64,000 bases of DNA from Paraburkholderia sp. Tr-20389 (GTDB lineage: Bacteria; Pseudomonadota; Gammaproteobacteria; Burkholderiales; Burkholderiaceae). Within the stretch, counting starts at the first letter, position 1, and each line of letters starts with the position of its first letter. Below, in pieces: positions 45,843-55,468 of this stretch. The translations under genes and the position numbers were made by a program. The notes under the pieces were generated by a model. It saw only the letters and a program-made list of their open reading frames with translations, did no database searches and was not told the DNA's origin. The stretch is taken from the NCBI RefSeq assembly GCF_017104565.1, contig NZ_JAAGPD010000059.1, positions 1 through 64,000 of the forward strand, given 5' to 3'.

Positions 45843-46925
45843 ATGGTTTCAACAGGACCCGGTCCGATGCCCAACGACATTCCAGAACCCCAAGCCGTCT
45901 ATTCACCGATTACACGGAGCGCGATCTTCATCGTCGCGACGCTCGTCGACGGCGATGCGCATACCGAGACGGTGCGAGCATGGTGCGCGGACGTCGCCGC
46001 GCTCGTGCGCTCGGTCGGCAAGCGCGTGCCGTCCGGCAACCTGTCATGCGTGGTCGGCTTCGCCTCCGACGCATGGGACAGGCTGTTCGGCGCGCCCCGC
46101 CCTGCACTGCTTCACCCGTTTCGCGAGTTCGGTCCGAGCGAGCGCCACGCGCCTGCCACACCGGGCGACATCCTGCTGCATATCCGCGCGGACCAGATGG
46201 ATCTTTGTTTCGAACTCGCGACGCAACTGGTGGGCCGGCTCGGCGAAGCCGTGACGGTCGTCGACGAAGTGCACGGCTTCCGCTATTTCGATCAGCGCAG
46301 CATGGTCGGTTTCGTCGACGGCACGGAGAACCCGACGGGCCGCGAGGCCGTCGACTTCACGATGATCGGTGACGAAGACCCCGACTTCGCCGCGGGCAGC
46401 TACGTGCTCGTGCAGAAGTACATCCACGACATGAAAGGCTGGAACGCGCTCTCCGTCGAAACGCAGGAACGCATCATCGGCCGCACGAAACTGTCGGACA
46501 TCGAACTCGACGACGCCGTCAAGCTGACGTCATCGCACAGTTCGCTGACGACGCTCGTCGAGAACGGCCAGGAAGTGAAGATCCTGCGCGACAACATGCC
46601 GTTCGGCCGCCCCGGCTCGGGCGAGTTCGGCACGTACTTCATCGGCTACGCGCGCTCGCCCGATCCCATCGAAACGATGCTGGAGAACATGTTCGTCGGG
46701 CGCCCGCCCGGCAACTACGACCGGCTACTCGACTTCAGCCGCGCGGCGACGGGCGGACTCTTTTTCGTACCGTCCGCGCCGTTGCTGGAAGCGCTCGCGG
46801 ACCGCGAGCCGCAGCCTGAAAGCGCGAGCGCGGCTGCGCCTTCCGACACCCACACATCCACCGAGCCAGGCCCTGACGGCTCGCTGAATATCGGCTCTTT
46901 GAAAGGAACTGCCCAATATGAATAA
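45843..46925 (+). CDS. DyP-type haem peroxidase, encapsulin cargo
   Basis: A 360-residue dye-decolourising peroxidase. The GFVDGTENP motif supplies the distal Asp, and the His in SHSSLTTL is the proximal haem ligand. The C-terminal tail (about residues 325-360) is Ala/Pro/Ser-rich and ends in DGSLNIGSLKGT, the encapsulin cargo-loading peptide, so the enzyme is expected inside the nanocompartment encoded by the next gene. Role: peroxide-dependent oxidation under oxidative stress; the natural substrate is unknown. Start uncertain: ATG at 45867 has a CAGGA upstream and may be the real one. Stop overlaps the encapsulin start by eight bases. Confidence 0.93.
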   Translation: MVSTGPGPMPNDIPEPQAVYSPITRSAIFIVATLVDGDAHTETVRAWCADVAALVRSVGKRVPSGNLSCVVGFASDAWDRLFGAPRPALLHPFREFGPSERHAPATPGDILLHIRADQMDLCFELATQLVGRLGEAVTVVDEVHGFRYFDQRSMVGFVDGTENPTGREAVDFTMIGDEDPDFAAGSYVLVQKYIHDMKGWNALSVETQERIIGRTKLSDIELDDAVKLTSSHSSLTTLVENGQEVKILRDNMPFGRPGSGEFGTYFIGYARSPDPIETMLENMFVGRPPGNYDRLLDFSRAATGGLFFVPSAPLLEALADREPQPESASAAAPSDTHTSTEPGPDGSLNIGSLKGTAQYE

Positions 46926-47721
46926 CCTGCATCGCGAACTCGCACCCATTTCCAGCGAAGCCTGGTCGCAAATCGAAGAGGAAGTGGCGCGCACGTTCAA
47001 GCGTTCCGTCGCCGGCCGCCGTGTGGTCGACGTCAAAGGTCCGGGCGGCGTCGATCTGTCCGGCGTCGGCACGGGACATCAGTCGACCATCGCCGCGCCG
47101 CATCACGGCGTGAGCGCGAAGCTATCCGAGGTGAAGGCGCTCGTGCAGTTGACGGTGCCGTTCGAACTGTCGCGCGATGCGATCGACGCCGTCGAACGCG
47201 GCGCCAACGATTCGGACTGGCAGCCCGCAAAAGACGCCGCGAAGGAACTCGCCTATGCGGAAGACCGCGCGATCTTCGACGGCTACAAGGCTGCGGGAAT
47301 CGTCGGCATACGCGAGGGCTCGTCGAATACGTCGCTCCCGCTGCCCGCCGATGTCGCCGACTATCCGAACGCCATCGGCGGCGCGCTTCAGCAGTTGCGG
47401 CTGGCGGGCGTCGATGGCCCCTACTCCGTGCTGCTCGGCGCCGATGCGTACACGGCGCTCGGCGAAGCAAGCGACCAGGGCTATCCGGTCATCGAGCACA
47501 TCAAGCGGATCGTGAATGGAGAGATCATCTGGGCGCCGGCGCTCGAAGGCGGCAGTGTGCTGTCGATGCGTGGCGGCGACTTCGAACTGCATCTCGGCCA
47601 GGACGTGTCGATCGGCTACCAGAGTCACACCGATTCGACCGTGCGCCTCTATCTGCGTGAGACGCTGACCTTCCTGATGCTGACGGGCGAAGCGTCGGTA
47701 TCGGTGGTGCCGGGGGAATAA
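46918..47721 (+). CDS. Encapsulin nanocompartment shell protein
   Basis: A 267-residue HK97-fold shell protein of encapsulin family 1 (linocin M18/Bfr-type). The N-terminus NNLHRELAPISSEAWSQIEEE, the segment VVDVKGPGG and the C-terminal YLRETLTFLMLTGEAS are characteristic. The size suits 60-mer (T=1) shells about 24 nm across that enclose DyP peroxidase. Its ribosome site (AAGGA, about 46902) lies inside the codons for the peroxidase cargo peptide and its start overlaps the peroxidase stop, so cargo and shell synthesis are coupled. Confidence 0.95.
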   Translation: MNNLHRELAPISSEAWSQIEEEVARTFKRSVAGRRVVDVKGPGGVDLSGVGTGHQSTIAAPHHGVSAKLSEVKALVQLTVPFELSRDAIDAVERGANDSDWQPAKDAAKELAYAEDRAIFDGYKAAGIVGIREGSSNTSLPLPADVADYPNAIGGALQQLRLAGVDGPYSVLLGADAYTALGEASDQGYPVIEHIKRIVNGEIIWAPALEGGSVLSMRGGDFELHLGQDVSIGYQSHTDSTVRLYLRETLTFLMLTGEASVSVVPGE

Positions 47722-47797
47722 GCGCAGGTCACGCGATCGGCGCGCAACGCGCTGATCGCCAGCGTCATGCGAAGCGCGGCACGCGGCAGCCGCAGCA

Positions 47798-48706
47798 TCA
47801 CTCCCGAAACCGCGCCCCCTCCCAATCCGCCGCGCGCGCCATCGCAACGAATGCGCTCAGATAATCGATCGAGTCGTCGGCCTCGCGCATGCCGAGAAAG
47901 ATCTGCTTCGCAATGCCCTTCTTGCCGAGCTTCAGCGGCGTGAGCGGCATCCACCCCGCGTACTCTTCCACGAGCCAGCGCGGCAGCGCGGCGACGCCCC
48001 GGCCGCTCGCGACCATCTGCAGCATGATGTCCGTCGTCTCGATCACCTTGTGCCGGCGCGGCACGACGTTCGCCGGCGTGAGGAACTGCGTGTAGATGTC
48101 GAGCCGGTCGGTTTCGACGGGATACGTGATCAGCACTTCCGCCGACAGATGCTCCGGCGTCACATAAGGTTCGTTCGCGAGCGCATGCGCGTCGCCCACG
48201 ACCAGCACCTGCTCGTAGTCGAACACCGGATGAAACCGCAGGCCAGGCTTGTTCAGCGGATCGGGCGTGACGAGCACGTCGATGTCGTAGCCGAACAGCG
48301 CGCCGATGCCGCCGAACTGAAAACGCTGCTTCACGTCGACATCGACATCGGGCCAGCGCGCGAGATATGGCGACACCACCTTCAACAGCCACTGGTAGCA
48401 CGGGTGACATTCCATGCCGATGCGCAACGTGCCCCGCTCGCCCTGCGCGTACTGCTTGATGCGCTCTTCCGCGTGCTCGAACTGCGGCAGCAACCGGTTC
48501 GCAAGGCCGAGCAGATACTGGCCCGCCTGCGTGAGACGCATCGAGCGCCCTTCGCGCGTCCATACGGGCGTGCCGAGTTGCTGCTCGAGCTTCTTCACCG
48601 TGTGGCTCAGCGCGGATTGCGTGAGATTGAGCTTGTCGGCGGCGCCCGTCAGCGAGCCCTGCCGCTCCACCTCCCTGATCAACATCAGATGACTGCGCTC
48701 CAGCAT
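47798..48706 (-). CDS. metR: LysR-type regulator MetR
   Basis: A 302-residue LysR regulator. The N-terminal winged helix (SLTGAADKLNLTQSALSHTVKKLE, about residues 18-41) and the effector domain with RIGMECHPCYQWL match MetR, the homocysteine-responsive activator of methionine genes. It is divergent from metE, as in E. coli. The start at 48706 has GGAG five bases upstream and gives the standard MLERSHL N-terminus; the frame is open to 48751 without a better ribosome site. Confidence 0.9.
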   Translation of the reverse strand: MLERSHLMLIREVERQGSLTGAADKLNLTQSALSHTVKKLEQQLGTPVWTREGRSMRLTQAGQYLLGLANRLLPQFEHAEERIKQYAQGERGTLRIGMECHPCYQWLLKVVSPYLARWPDVDVDVKQRFQFGGIGALFGYDIDVLVTPDPLNKPGLRFHPVFDYEQVLVVGDAHALANEPYVTPEHLSAEVLITYPVETDRLDIYTQFLTPANVVPRRHKVIETTDIMLQMVASGRGVAALPRWLVEEYAGWMPLTPLKLGKKGIAKQIFLGMREADDSIDYLSAFVAMARAADWEGARFRE

Positions 48707-48732
48707 CGCCACTCCATGAGCAGAATTAATCC

Positions 48733-48765
48733 ATGTATGAAATAAATCCATTTTTATTCATACAT
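48733..48765. promoter_or_regulatory. Inverted repeat in the metR-metE intergenic region
   Basis: ATGTATGAA (48733-48741) and TTCATACAT (48757-48765) form a perfect 9-bp inverted repeat with a 15-bp AT-rich spacer, including TGAA and TTCA half-sites like those of MetR sites but more widely spaced. It lies 52 bp before metE and 27 bp before metR. Probably the MetR control site of both genes. Confidence 0.55.
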
Positions 48766-48817
48766 TGGAAATTCTATCATCGCTTCCAGTTTCTCTTTCT
48801 GGACGGGGTACAACGAC

Positions 48818-51109
48818 ATGGTCACGACACACAACCTGGGCTTCCCGCGCATCGGCGCACAACGCGAACTGAAATTCGCACTCGAAAAATACTGGAAAAA
48901 CGAGTCGTCGCTCGACGAGTTGAAAGCGGTCGGTGCGCATCTGCGCGCGCGTCACTGGCGTGATCAGGCGCGTCTCGACTTCGCGCCCGTCGGCGACTTT
49001 GCGTTTTACGATCACGTGCTCGACATGAGCTTCACGCTCGGCAATCTGCCTGAACGGGTGCGCGGCTTTCACGGCGATGCGCTCGACAACGCGTTCCGCG
49101 TCGCGCGCGGCCGCTCGGCGCATGGCGCAGAAGAGCACGACGCGTGCTGCGGCGGCGTGGCTGCGGGTGAAATGACCAAGTGGTTCGACACGAACTATCA
49201 CTACATCGTCCCCGAGTTCGACGCGAACACGCAGTTTTCACTCGATCCTTCGCGCCTGCTCGAACAGATCAAGGAAGCGCGCACACTCGGCGTAAAGGCC
49301 AAGCCCGTGATCATCGGGCCCGTCACGTATCTGTGGCTCGGCAAGACGAAGGACAACTCCGACAAGCTCGCGCTCCTGCCGCGCCTGTTGCCCGTCTATG
49401 CGGCGTTGCTCGACTACTTCACGGCGCAGGGCATCGACTGGGTGCAGATCGACGAACCGGTGCTCGTGACGGAACTCGACGCGAGGTGGCGCAACGCCTT
49501 CGCCACCGCTTACGACGCGCTCTCGGCACGCCGCGTACGTGTGCTCCTCGCCACCTACTTCGGGCCATTGAAGGACAACCTCGAACTCGCGTGCACGCTG
49601 CCCGTAGACGGCCTGCATATCGACGCCATCAACGCGCGCGATGAAGTCGCGCAAGTTGCTGCGCAACTTCCGGAGGCAGTGGTGCTGTCCGTCGGCGTGA
49701 TCAACGGACGCAACGTCTGGAAAACCGATCTGAACGCCGCGCTCGCATGGCTCGAACCGCTGCACGCGACGCTTGGCGAACGGCTATGGATTGCCCCGTC
49801 GTGCTCGCTGCTGCACTCGCCCGTCGATCTGAACAGCGAACAGAAGCTCGACGCCGAGATCCGCTCATGGCTCGCGTTCGCGCTGCAAAAGCTCGATGAA
49901 CTCGCGCTGCTGGCGAGTGCGCTGAACAACGGCCGCGCTTCCGTCGAGGCCGAACTCGAAGCAAACGCGCAGGCGATCGAAAGCCGCCGCAACTCTTCAC
50001 GCGTGCACAACCCGGTTGTGAAGGCGGCACTCTCGAAGATCGACGCGGCACTTGGCCGGCGTGCGAGCGCCTATCCGACGCGCGCCGCGAAGCAGGCCTC
50101 GCTGCTCGCCCTACCCGCTTTCCCGACGACCACGATCGGCTCGTTCCCGCAGACGGCCGACATCCGCCGCGCGCGCAGCCAGTTCAAGGCGGGCGAACTG
50201 GATCAGGCGGGCTACCGGCTGGCAATGGAACGCGAAATCGCACGCGCCGTGAAGGAGCAGGAGGCGCTCGGACTCGACGTGCTCGTGCATGGCGAAGCCG
50301 AACGCAACGACATGGTCGAATACTTCGGCGAGCAACTCGACGGCTATGTGTTCAGCCAGTTCGGCTGGGTGCAGTCGTACGGTTCGCGCTGCGTGAAGCC
50401 GCCCATTCTGTTCGGCGACATCAGCCGTCCGAAGGCGATGACGGTCGAATGGATTCGCTACGCGCAGGCGCAAACCACGAAGCCGATGAAAGGCATGCTG
50501 ACGGGGCCCGTGACCATCCTGAACTGGTCGTTCGTGCGCGACGACCAGCCGCGCTCGGTGTCGTGCCATCAACTGGCGCTGGCGATCCGCGAAGAGGTGC
50601 TGGACCTCGAAAAAGCCGGCGTGCGCGTGATCCAGATCGACGAAGCGGCGTTGCGCGAAGGACTGCCGCTGCGACGTTCGCAATGGAACGAGTACCTGCA
50701 ATGGGCGGTGGAATCGTTCCGCATCACCGCGAATGGCGTGCAGGACGAAACGCAGATCCACACGCATATGTGCTATTCGGAGTTCAACGACATCATCGCG
50801 TCGATCGCCGATATGGACGCGGACGTGATCACCATCGAAACGTCGCGCTCCGACATGGAACTGCTCGATGCGTTCGACGACTTCAACTATCCGAACCAGA
50901 TCGGCCCCGGCGTGTATGACATTCACTCGCCCAACATTCCGGATCAGGAACACATCGTGAACCTGATGAAGAAGGCGGCCGGACGTATCCCTGCGGAGCG
51001 CCTGTGGGTGAACCCGGATTGCGGTCTGAAGACGCGCGCATGGGAGGAAGTGATTCCCGCGCTGAAGAACATGGTGGCTGCTGCGCAAACGCTGCGTCAA
51101 GGCGTGTGA
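48818..51109 (+). CDS. metE: Cobalamin-independent methionine synthase
   Basis: A 763-residue enzyme transferring the methyl group of 5-methyltetrahydropteroyl-triglutamate to homocysteine. Two homologous barrels are present; the C-terminal one has the zinc ligands His and Cys in HTHMCYSEF and Cys in NPDCGLKTR. Full usual length. Expected to be activated by MetR through the site at 48733-48765. Located 4.4 kb after the end of the biosynthetic operon, which would consume methionine. Confidence 0.97.
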   Translation: MVTTHNLGFPRIGAQRELKFALEKYWKNESSLDELKAVGAHLRARHWRDQARLDFAPVGDFAFYDHVLDMSFTLGNLPERVRGFHGDALDNAFRVARGRSAHGAEEHDACCGGVAAGEMTKWFDTNYHYIVPEFDANTQFSLDPSRLLEQIKEARTLGVKAKPVIIGPVTYLWLGKTKDNSDKLALLPRLLPVYAALLDYFTAQGIDWVQIDEPVLVTELDARWRNAFATAYDALSARRVRVLLATYFGPLKDNLELACTLPVDGLHIDAINARDEVAQVAAQLPEAVVLSVGVINGRNVWKTDLNAALAWLEPLHATLGERLWIAPSCSLLHSPVDLNSEQKLDAEIRSWLAFALQKLDELALLASALNNGRASVEAELEANAQAIESRRNSSRVHNPVVKAALSKIDAALGRRASAYPTRAAKQASLLALPAFPTTTIGSFPQTADIRRARSQFKAGELDQAGYRLAMEREIARAVKEQEALGLDVLVHGEAERNDMVEYFGEQLDGYVFSQFGWVQSYGSRCVKPPILFGDISRPKAMTVEWIRYAQAQTTKPMKGMLTGPVTILNWSFVRDDQPRSVSCHQLALAIREEVLDLEKAGVRVIQIDEAALREGLPLRRSQWNEYLQWAVESFRITANGVQDETQIHTHMCYSEFNDIIASIADMDADVITIETSRSDMELLDAFDDFNYPNQIGPGVYDIHSPNIPDQEHIVNLMKKAAGRIPAERLWVNPDCGLKTRAWEEVIPALKNMVAAAQTLRQGV

Positions 51110-51191
51110 TCATAGAGGCGACGACGGAAGGCCACCTGCCAGGGTGGCTCTCTGGCGCGGACATGAGCGTCCAATCGTTTGGACGGATGGG

Positions 51192-51211
51192 CTGATAGGC
51201 GCCGCTTATCA
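51192..51211. terminator. Weak hairpin between metE and the LysR gene
   Basis: CTGATAGG and CTTATCAG form a 7-of-8-bp stem with a short GC-rich loop between two convergent genes. There is no T-run, so termination efficiency is doubtful. Confidence 0.3.
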
Positions 51212-51242
51212 GAAGAAGGCAGGTGCAGCGTGCCGTGCCCGC

Positions 51243-52160
51243 TCAGCAGACGGGCAGCAATGCATCGAATTCGTCCTGCAGCCGCAGTCCTTCGGCGCAA
51301 CGCCAGAATGCTGCGACGAGCGGTGACATCGCTTCGCGGTTGCGCGCGACCAGGCCGATCTCGCGCGTCAGTTCGGGCATCAGCAACGCGCGTCGCACGT
51401 CGTCGCCGACGGGCAGCACGCTCAGCAGGCTATGCGGAAAGATGCTCGACAGGCCCGCATGCAGCACATGCCCATACAACGCGAGCAGCGAATCGCATTC
51501 GATGCGCACTTCCGCCTGAACCTGCTCGCGACGGAACGCGGCGTTGATCACCTGGCGGTTCTGCATCGTGAGCGGCAGCAAGCCCAAAGGCAGGCCCGAG
51601 AGTTCGCGCCAGCTGCATGCGCCTTCGACGAGACCGGCCTGCTCGCCCGGCGGCGACAGCAGAATGGAGCGCTCGCGATACAGCGGCAGCACCGCGAAGC
51701 CGGCCTGCACACCCGTGTCCAGATACGTGAGGCCGATGTCCAGTTCGAGTTCGTCCAGCTGCCGGTGTATCGCTTCCGAGCTGAGCGAATGCACGTCGTA
51801 GCGGATGTCCGGATGATCGAGCAGGCACGGCGCGAGCACGCGCGATGCGACGGGAATGACGGTCGGTATTGCGCCGATGCGCAGCTTGCCAGCCAGTCGA
51901 TCCTGCGCCGCGAATGCATCCTGACGCATGTTCTGCAGCGTCGCGATGGTCTGCCGCGCCCAGCCGAGCACGCGCTCGCCGTCCTCCGTGAAGCCGACGA
52001 AGCGCCGTCCGCGATTGACGATCGTCAGCCCCAGTTCGGACTCGAGCGCGCGGATCGCCGACGACAACGCCGGCTGCGAGACGTGGCATGCGTCGGCGGC
52101 ACGCGCGAAGTGTTTCTCGCGCGCCAACGTGACGAGGTATTCGAGCTGGCGGATGAACAT
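51243..52160 (-). CDS. LysR-family transcriptional regulator
   Basis: A 305-residue LysR regulator: winged helix with HFARAADACHVSQPALSSAIRALE (about residues 17-40), then a periplasmic-binding-protein-like effector domain starting LRIGAIPTV. Its start is six bp after the stop of the M24 peptidase gene, so the two are probably one minus-strand operon. It resembles the CynR/CbbR group; the effector is unknown. Confidence 0.88.
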   Translation of the reverse strand: MFIRQLEYLVTLAREKHFARAADACHVSQPALSSAIRALESELGLTIVNRGRRFVGFTEDGERVLGWARQTIATLQNMRQDAFAAQDRLAGKLRIGAIPTVIPVASRVLAPCLLDHPDIRYDVHSLSSEAIHRQLDELELDIGLTYLDTGVQAGFAVLPLYRERSILLSPPGEQAGLVEGACSWRELSGLPLGLLPLTMQNRQVINAAFRREQVQAEVRIECDSLLALYGHVLHAGLSSIFPHSLLSVLPVGDDVRRALLMPELTREIGLVARNREAMSPLVAAFWRCAEGLRLQDEFDALLPVC

Positions 52161-52166
52161 CGGCGC

Positions 52167-52826
52167 TCAGATCAGCAGATCTTCGTAGAACGCGCCGAAC
52201 GGCCGCGTGGGATGCGCGATCTGGATCTCCAGGATCCATACACCCGCGGCGGGCGCCGCATCGAAGTCGCCGAGATCGCCGGCCTTGTAGATGGCGTGCG
52301 GAAAATCGCTGACGCGATGGCCCTTGATGTCGACGTTCAGGCGGACGCCGTGCGCATCGGCCCGCTGCGCCGCGTAGTCGTACAGCGCGATGCCCGCACA
52401 GCCCGTCGCGCGCCAGTGCTGCTCGACTTCTTCGTAGATCGTGCGCGCTGCTTCGGCACACGCATGCATGTCCGGGTCGTCGCCGCAGACGAACGTGGCG
52501 CCCGCATCGCCTTCATGCTTGTCCCACACGGCGCCCAGGTCGATGAAGAAAATGTCGTTGCCGGCCAGCACCGGGTCGCCGTTCGAGCGCTGCTTGAAGG
52601 TCCGCAGTGTGTTTTCGCCGAAGCGAACCAGCACGGGATGCCAGATGCGGTCCATGCCGAGATCCTTGAGGATGCGCAGCGCCAGTGCGTTCGCTTGCGA
52701 TTCGGCCATGCCCGGCCGTACCTGCTCCGCGATTGCGTCGACGGCTTTCCAGGTCATGGTTCTGGCGTGCTGCATCGCCTCCAGCGAGAAATGCGCGCCG
52801 ACGGCTTCCTTGTTCGTGGGGTTCAA
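52167..52826 (-). CDS. M24-family metallopeptidase (short, single domain)
   Basis: A 219-residue pita-bread-fold protein without the N-terminal creatinase domain of full Xaa-Pro peptidases. Metal ligand residues can be seen: Asp in FIDLGAVWD and EGDAG, His in GHRVSDFPH, Glu in WILEIQIA and a terminal Glu in FYEDLLI. It may be an aminopeptidase or a creatinase-like hydrolase. The start is a TTG at 52826 with AAGGA eight bases upstream, as no in-frame ATG or GTG lies before the conserved region. Co-transcribed with the LysR gene that follows. Confidence 0.78.
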   Translation of the reverse strand: MNPTNKEAVGAHFSLEAMQHARTMTWKAVDAIAEQVRPGMAESQANALALRILKDLGMDRIWHPVLVRFGENTLRTFKQRSNGDPVLAGNDIFFIDLGAVWDKHEGDAGATFVCGDDPDMHACAEAARTIYEEVEQHWRATGCAGIALYDYAAQRADAHGVRLNVDIKGHRVSDFPHAIYKAGDLGDFDAAPAAGVWILEIQIAHPTRPFGAFYEDLLI

Positions 52827-52930
52827 CGTGTGTGTCCTTGTCGTTGCATGAAAATGTCAAATGCGCGTGCGATATGCATGCGTGAATATATCGCGTTTGA
52901 CGCGGATACCGGCGAAACCGTCGCGTCGCA

Positions 52931-53326
52931 TCATTTCGCCGGGAGCTGAGCCTCGATGGCCGCCTTGTCGATCACCGACCACACCTCGCCGATCTTTCCG
53001 CCTCGAAAGCGGTAAAACACGTTCTCGGCAAACGAGACCTTCTTCCCGTCGACGGCGAGTCCGAGAAACGTGCCTTCCGGCGAACAGTGAAATTGCAGGC
53101 GGCTCGCGATCACAGGCGGCTCGGTGACGAGCAGTGCAATGTCGAAGTGAAGATCGGGGATCGTACGGTAGTCCTGCTCCAGCATCGCGCGATAGCCCGA
53201 CAAGCCGATCAACTCGCCGTTGTAGACGACGTCGTCATCGACGAACTGTCCAAGCGCTGTCCAGTCCTGTCGGTTCAGACAGTCGATGTAGCCCCGGTAG
53301 ACTCCGGCAAGATCGGTCCCGCTCAT
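52931..53326 (-). CDS. SnoaL-like / ester-cyclase family protein (NTF2 fold)
   Basis: A 131-residue single-domain protein of the NTF2-like fold. The pattern VYRGYIDCLNRQDW, LIGLSGYRAMLEQDYRTIPDLHFDI and the closing GKIGEVWSVIDKAA are typical of the SnoaL/ester-cyclase group, whose bacterial members are mostly of unknown function. The start at 53326 has GAGGGCGG upstream. It stands alone on the minus strand between the M24 gene and the XRE regulator. Confidence 0.78.
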   Translation of the reverse strand: MSGTDLAGVYRGYIDCLNRQDWTALGQFVDDDVVYNGELIGLSGYRAMLEQDYRTIPDLHFDIALLVTEPPVIASRLQFHCSPEGTFLGLAVDGKKVSFAENVFYRFRGGKIGEVWSVIDKAAIEAQLPAK

Positions 53327-53386
53327 GACGTCCGCCCTCGCGCGTGATGGCACAAGCCGTCATGTTACCCGCGTCGCGTGTGGCGT

Positions 53387-54031
53387 TCAGATCGCATCGG
53401 CGGGCCGCTGCGCATCCGCATCGACGCAGCACACGAGCACTTCGGCGGGTTTTTTCCCCGTGCTCAGATACACGTGGCCGACGGCGCTGTCGAAGTACAG
53501 GCTGTCGCCCGGTTTCAGCTGAAACACCGCGCCCGTTTCGAAGCGCAGTTCGAGCGAACCGTTCAGCAGGAACACAAATTCCTCGCCGCTGTGCCGGATG
53601 TAGTCGGAAAAGTCGCTCAGCTTGCGCGCCCGCACATGCGCGCGCATCGGCACCATGCGCTTGCCGGTCAGATCGTTCGCGAGCATGCCGTACTCGTAGT
53701 TGGGCGTGTCGTAGATCATCTGCTCGCCCGACGCGGTGAAGGTCGGCACGATGGGACTCGCCCCCGAACGCTTCGCGCGCCCAAAGATTGCGTCGAATTC
53801 GAGTTGCAGCGCGTGCGCGAGCGCCGCGAACTTATCATAGGTCAGCGCAATATCGCCGCGCTCCGCCTTCGAAATTGTCGACACGGCAATCCCCGACTGC
53901 TCCGACAACTGCATCAGCGTCAGCCCGCGCGCCTTGCGCGCGTCGCGCAGGCGCGCGCCGACCGCCTGATGATCGATCTGGGATGAAGCCTCGGAGGGCA
54001 CGGGCGCGTTGCGCGCAACGGATTTGGCCAT
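53387..54031 (-). CDS. XRE-family regulator with C-terminal cupin domain
   Basis: A 214-residue regulator: helix-turn-helix at about residues 27-80 (LRDARKARGLTLMQLSEQSG, VSTISKAERG) and a cupin_2 domain at about residues 130-205 (HSGEEFVFLLNGSLEL, LKPGDSLYFDSAVGHVY). Such regulators control amino acid, polyamine or amide catabolism by sensing a small ligand in the cupin. It is divergent from the transporter-amidase operon, with a perfect inverted repeat between them that is its likely binding site. Confidence 0.88.
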   Translation of the reverse strand: MAKSVARNAPVPSEASSQIDHQAVGARLRDARKARGLTLMQLSEQSGIAVSTISKAERGDIALTYDKFAALAHALQLEFDAIFGRAKRSGASPIVPTFTASGEQMIYDTPNYEYGMLANDLTGKRMVPMRAHVRARKLSDFSDYIRHSGEEFVFLLNGSLELRFETGAVFQLKPGDSLYFDSAVGHVYLSTGKKPAEVLVCCVDADAQRPADAI

Positions 54032-54063
54032 GACTGAACTCGGCGATGACGAGGGTTTTGTCG

Positions 54064-54091
54064 TATACGAGAATCTATTTTTTCTCGTATA
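54064..54091. promoter_or_regulatory. Operator between XRE regulator and transporter operon
   Basis: TATACGAGAA (54064-54073) and TTCTCGTATA (54082-54091) form a perfect 10-bp inverted repeat with an 8-bp spacer, centred midway between the divergent starts (54031 and 54144). Best explained as the site for the XRE-cupin regulator. Confidence 0.7.
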
Positions 54092-54143
54092 TGATAACTC
54101 GCATCGATGGTCATCCCCTGCAGTTCTTCAAGGAGCGGTCGCC

Positions 54144-55430
54144 GTGTCAACGCTTGCATTGGAAAAAGCCGGTTTGTCGAAGACCCAGGTGATCGCCGCG
54201 ACGACGCTCGGCACGGCGCTGGAGTTCTACGACTTCACCATCTACAGCTTCTTCGCGATCCAGATCGGGCAGTTGTTCTTCCCGTCGGCGTCGCCCGTGA
54301 ACCAGTTCCTGCTGTCGATCGGCGTGTTCGGCGTCGGCTTCGTCGTGCGTCCGCTGGGCGGCATCGTGATCGGTGCGTACGCGGACCGCGCGGGGCGCAA
54401 GAAGGCGATGGTGCTGACCATCATGCTGATGGCGCTCAGTTGCGCGTTGATCGCCTGCGCGCCGACCTACGCGGTGGCGGGCATGGCCGCGCCGTTCATC
54501 GTGCTCGCGGCGCGGCTGATTCAGGGCTTTGCGGCAGGCGGCGAGTTCGGGCCCGGCACGACGCTGCTCGTCGAATATGCCTCCGATTCGACGCGCGCCT
54601 TCTTCGCCAGCTGGAACTTCGCGGCCACTGCGCTCGGACTCGCACTCGGCGCGGCCGTCGCGACGCTGGTCAACGTGACGCTGCCGAAGGACGCCGTGCT
54701 CGCGTGGGGCTGGCGCATTCCGTTCGTGCTCGGCATCGTCGCGGCGCCCGTCGGCATGCTGATCCGCCGACGTCTGGAAGAGACGCTCAGCGATGCATCG
54801 CCGGGCGGCACGCAGCGGCGCGGGGCATTGAAAGCGGCCCTCACCACGCACCTCAAGCTGACGATACTCGGCACCTTCGCCGAACTTGGCGGCTCCGTGT
54901 CCGTCTACATCACCGCGTTCTTCCTGCCGAGCCATGCGGTGCGCACGCTCCATCTGTCGTCGACGGCATCTGTCGCGTCGGGCGTGATCAGTTCGCTCGT
55001 GCTGTTCGTCGCGGCGCCCATCGCGGGCAAACTCGCCGACCGCTTCAGCCGCAAGCGCGTGCTGGTGGTGTCGCGCGTCGTACTGCTGCTGTGCGTCTAT
55101 CCCGCGTTCGCGTGGTTGTCGGCGCAACCGTCGGCGTTCATGCTGTGCGCCGTGTCCGCGTTGCTCGCGCTGTTCGTCGCTGGACAGATCGTGCCCGTGC
55201 TCGTGATGATCCCCGAGCTGTTCCCGAAACATGTGCGCGCGACGGGCATCGCGCTAACCTATGTGGTGAGCGCGTCGTTCTTCGGCGGCTTCTCGCCGTT
55301 CATCGCGAGCTGGCTCGTCGCGCTGACGGGCAACCCGCTTGCGCCTGCCTGGTATGTCGCGGCGGCCTGCGCGGTGTCGCTCGTGCCCGTGATCTGGCTG
55401 CGCGACCGCACGGGCGAAGCGCTCGACTGA
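54144..55430 (+). CDS. MFS transporter, metabolite:H+ symporter family
   Basis: A 428-residue permease with 12 predicted helices. The first helix region TTLGTALEFYDFTIYSFFA, the ADRAGRKKAMVLT loop and the GFAAGGEFGPG segment are those of the MHS branch (proline/betaine, citrate, shikimate transporters). The start is GTG at 54144, with AAGGAG eight bases upstream. It probably imports the amide or amino-acid substrate used by the three following genes. Confidence 0.9.
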   Translation: MSTLALEKAGLSKTQVIAATTLGTALEFYDFTIYSFFAIQIGQLFFPSASPVNQFLLSIGVFGVGFVVRPLGGIVIGAYADRAGRKKAMVLTIMLMALSCALIACAPTYAVAGMAAPFIVLAARLIQGFAAGGEFGPGTTLLVEYASDSTRAFFASWNFAATALGLALGAAVATLVNVTLPKDAVLAWGWRIPFVLGIVAAPVGMLIRRRLEETLSDASPGGTQRRGALKAALTTHLKLTILGTFAELGGSVSVYITAFFLPSHAVRTLHLSSTASVASGVISSLVLFVAAPIAGKLADRFSRKRVLVVSRVVLLLCVYPAFAWLSAQPSAFMLCAVSALLALFVAGQIVPVLVMIPELFPKHVRATGIALTYVVSASFFGGFSPFIASWLVALTGNPLAPAWYVAAACAVSLVPVIWLRDRTGEALD

Positions 55431-55468
55431 CCTCTATCCGGATTCGGAAATTGCCAGGGACGATAGCC

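Noticed and set aside
54107-55468. Fusion of the amidase with a long N-terminal extension
   Set aside because: The extension is an out-of-frame shadow of the transporter gene; the amidase family start and a ribosome site are at 55469.
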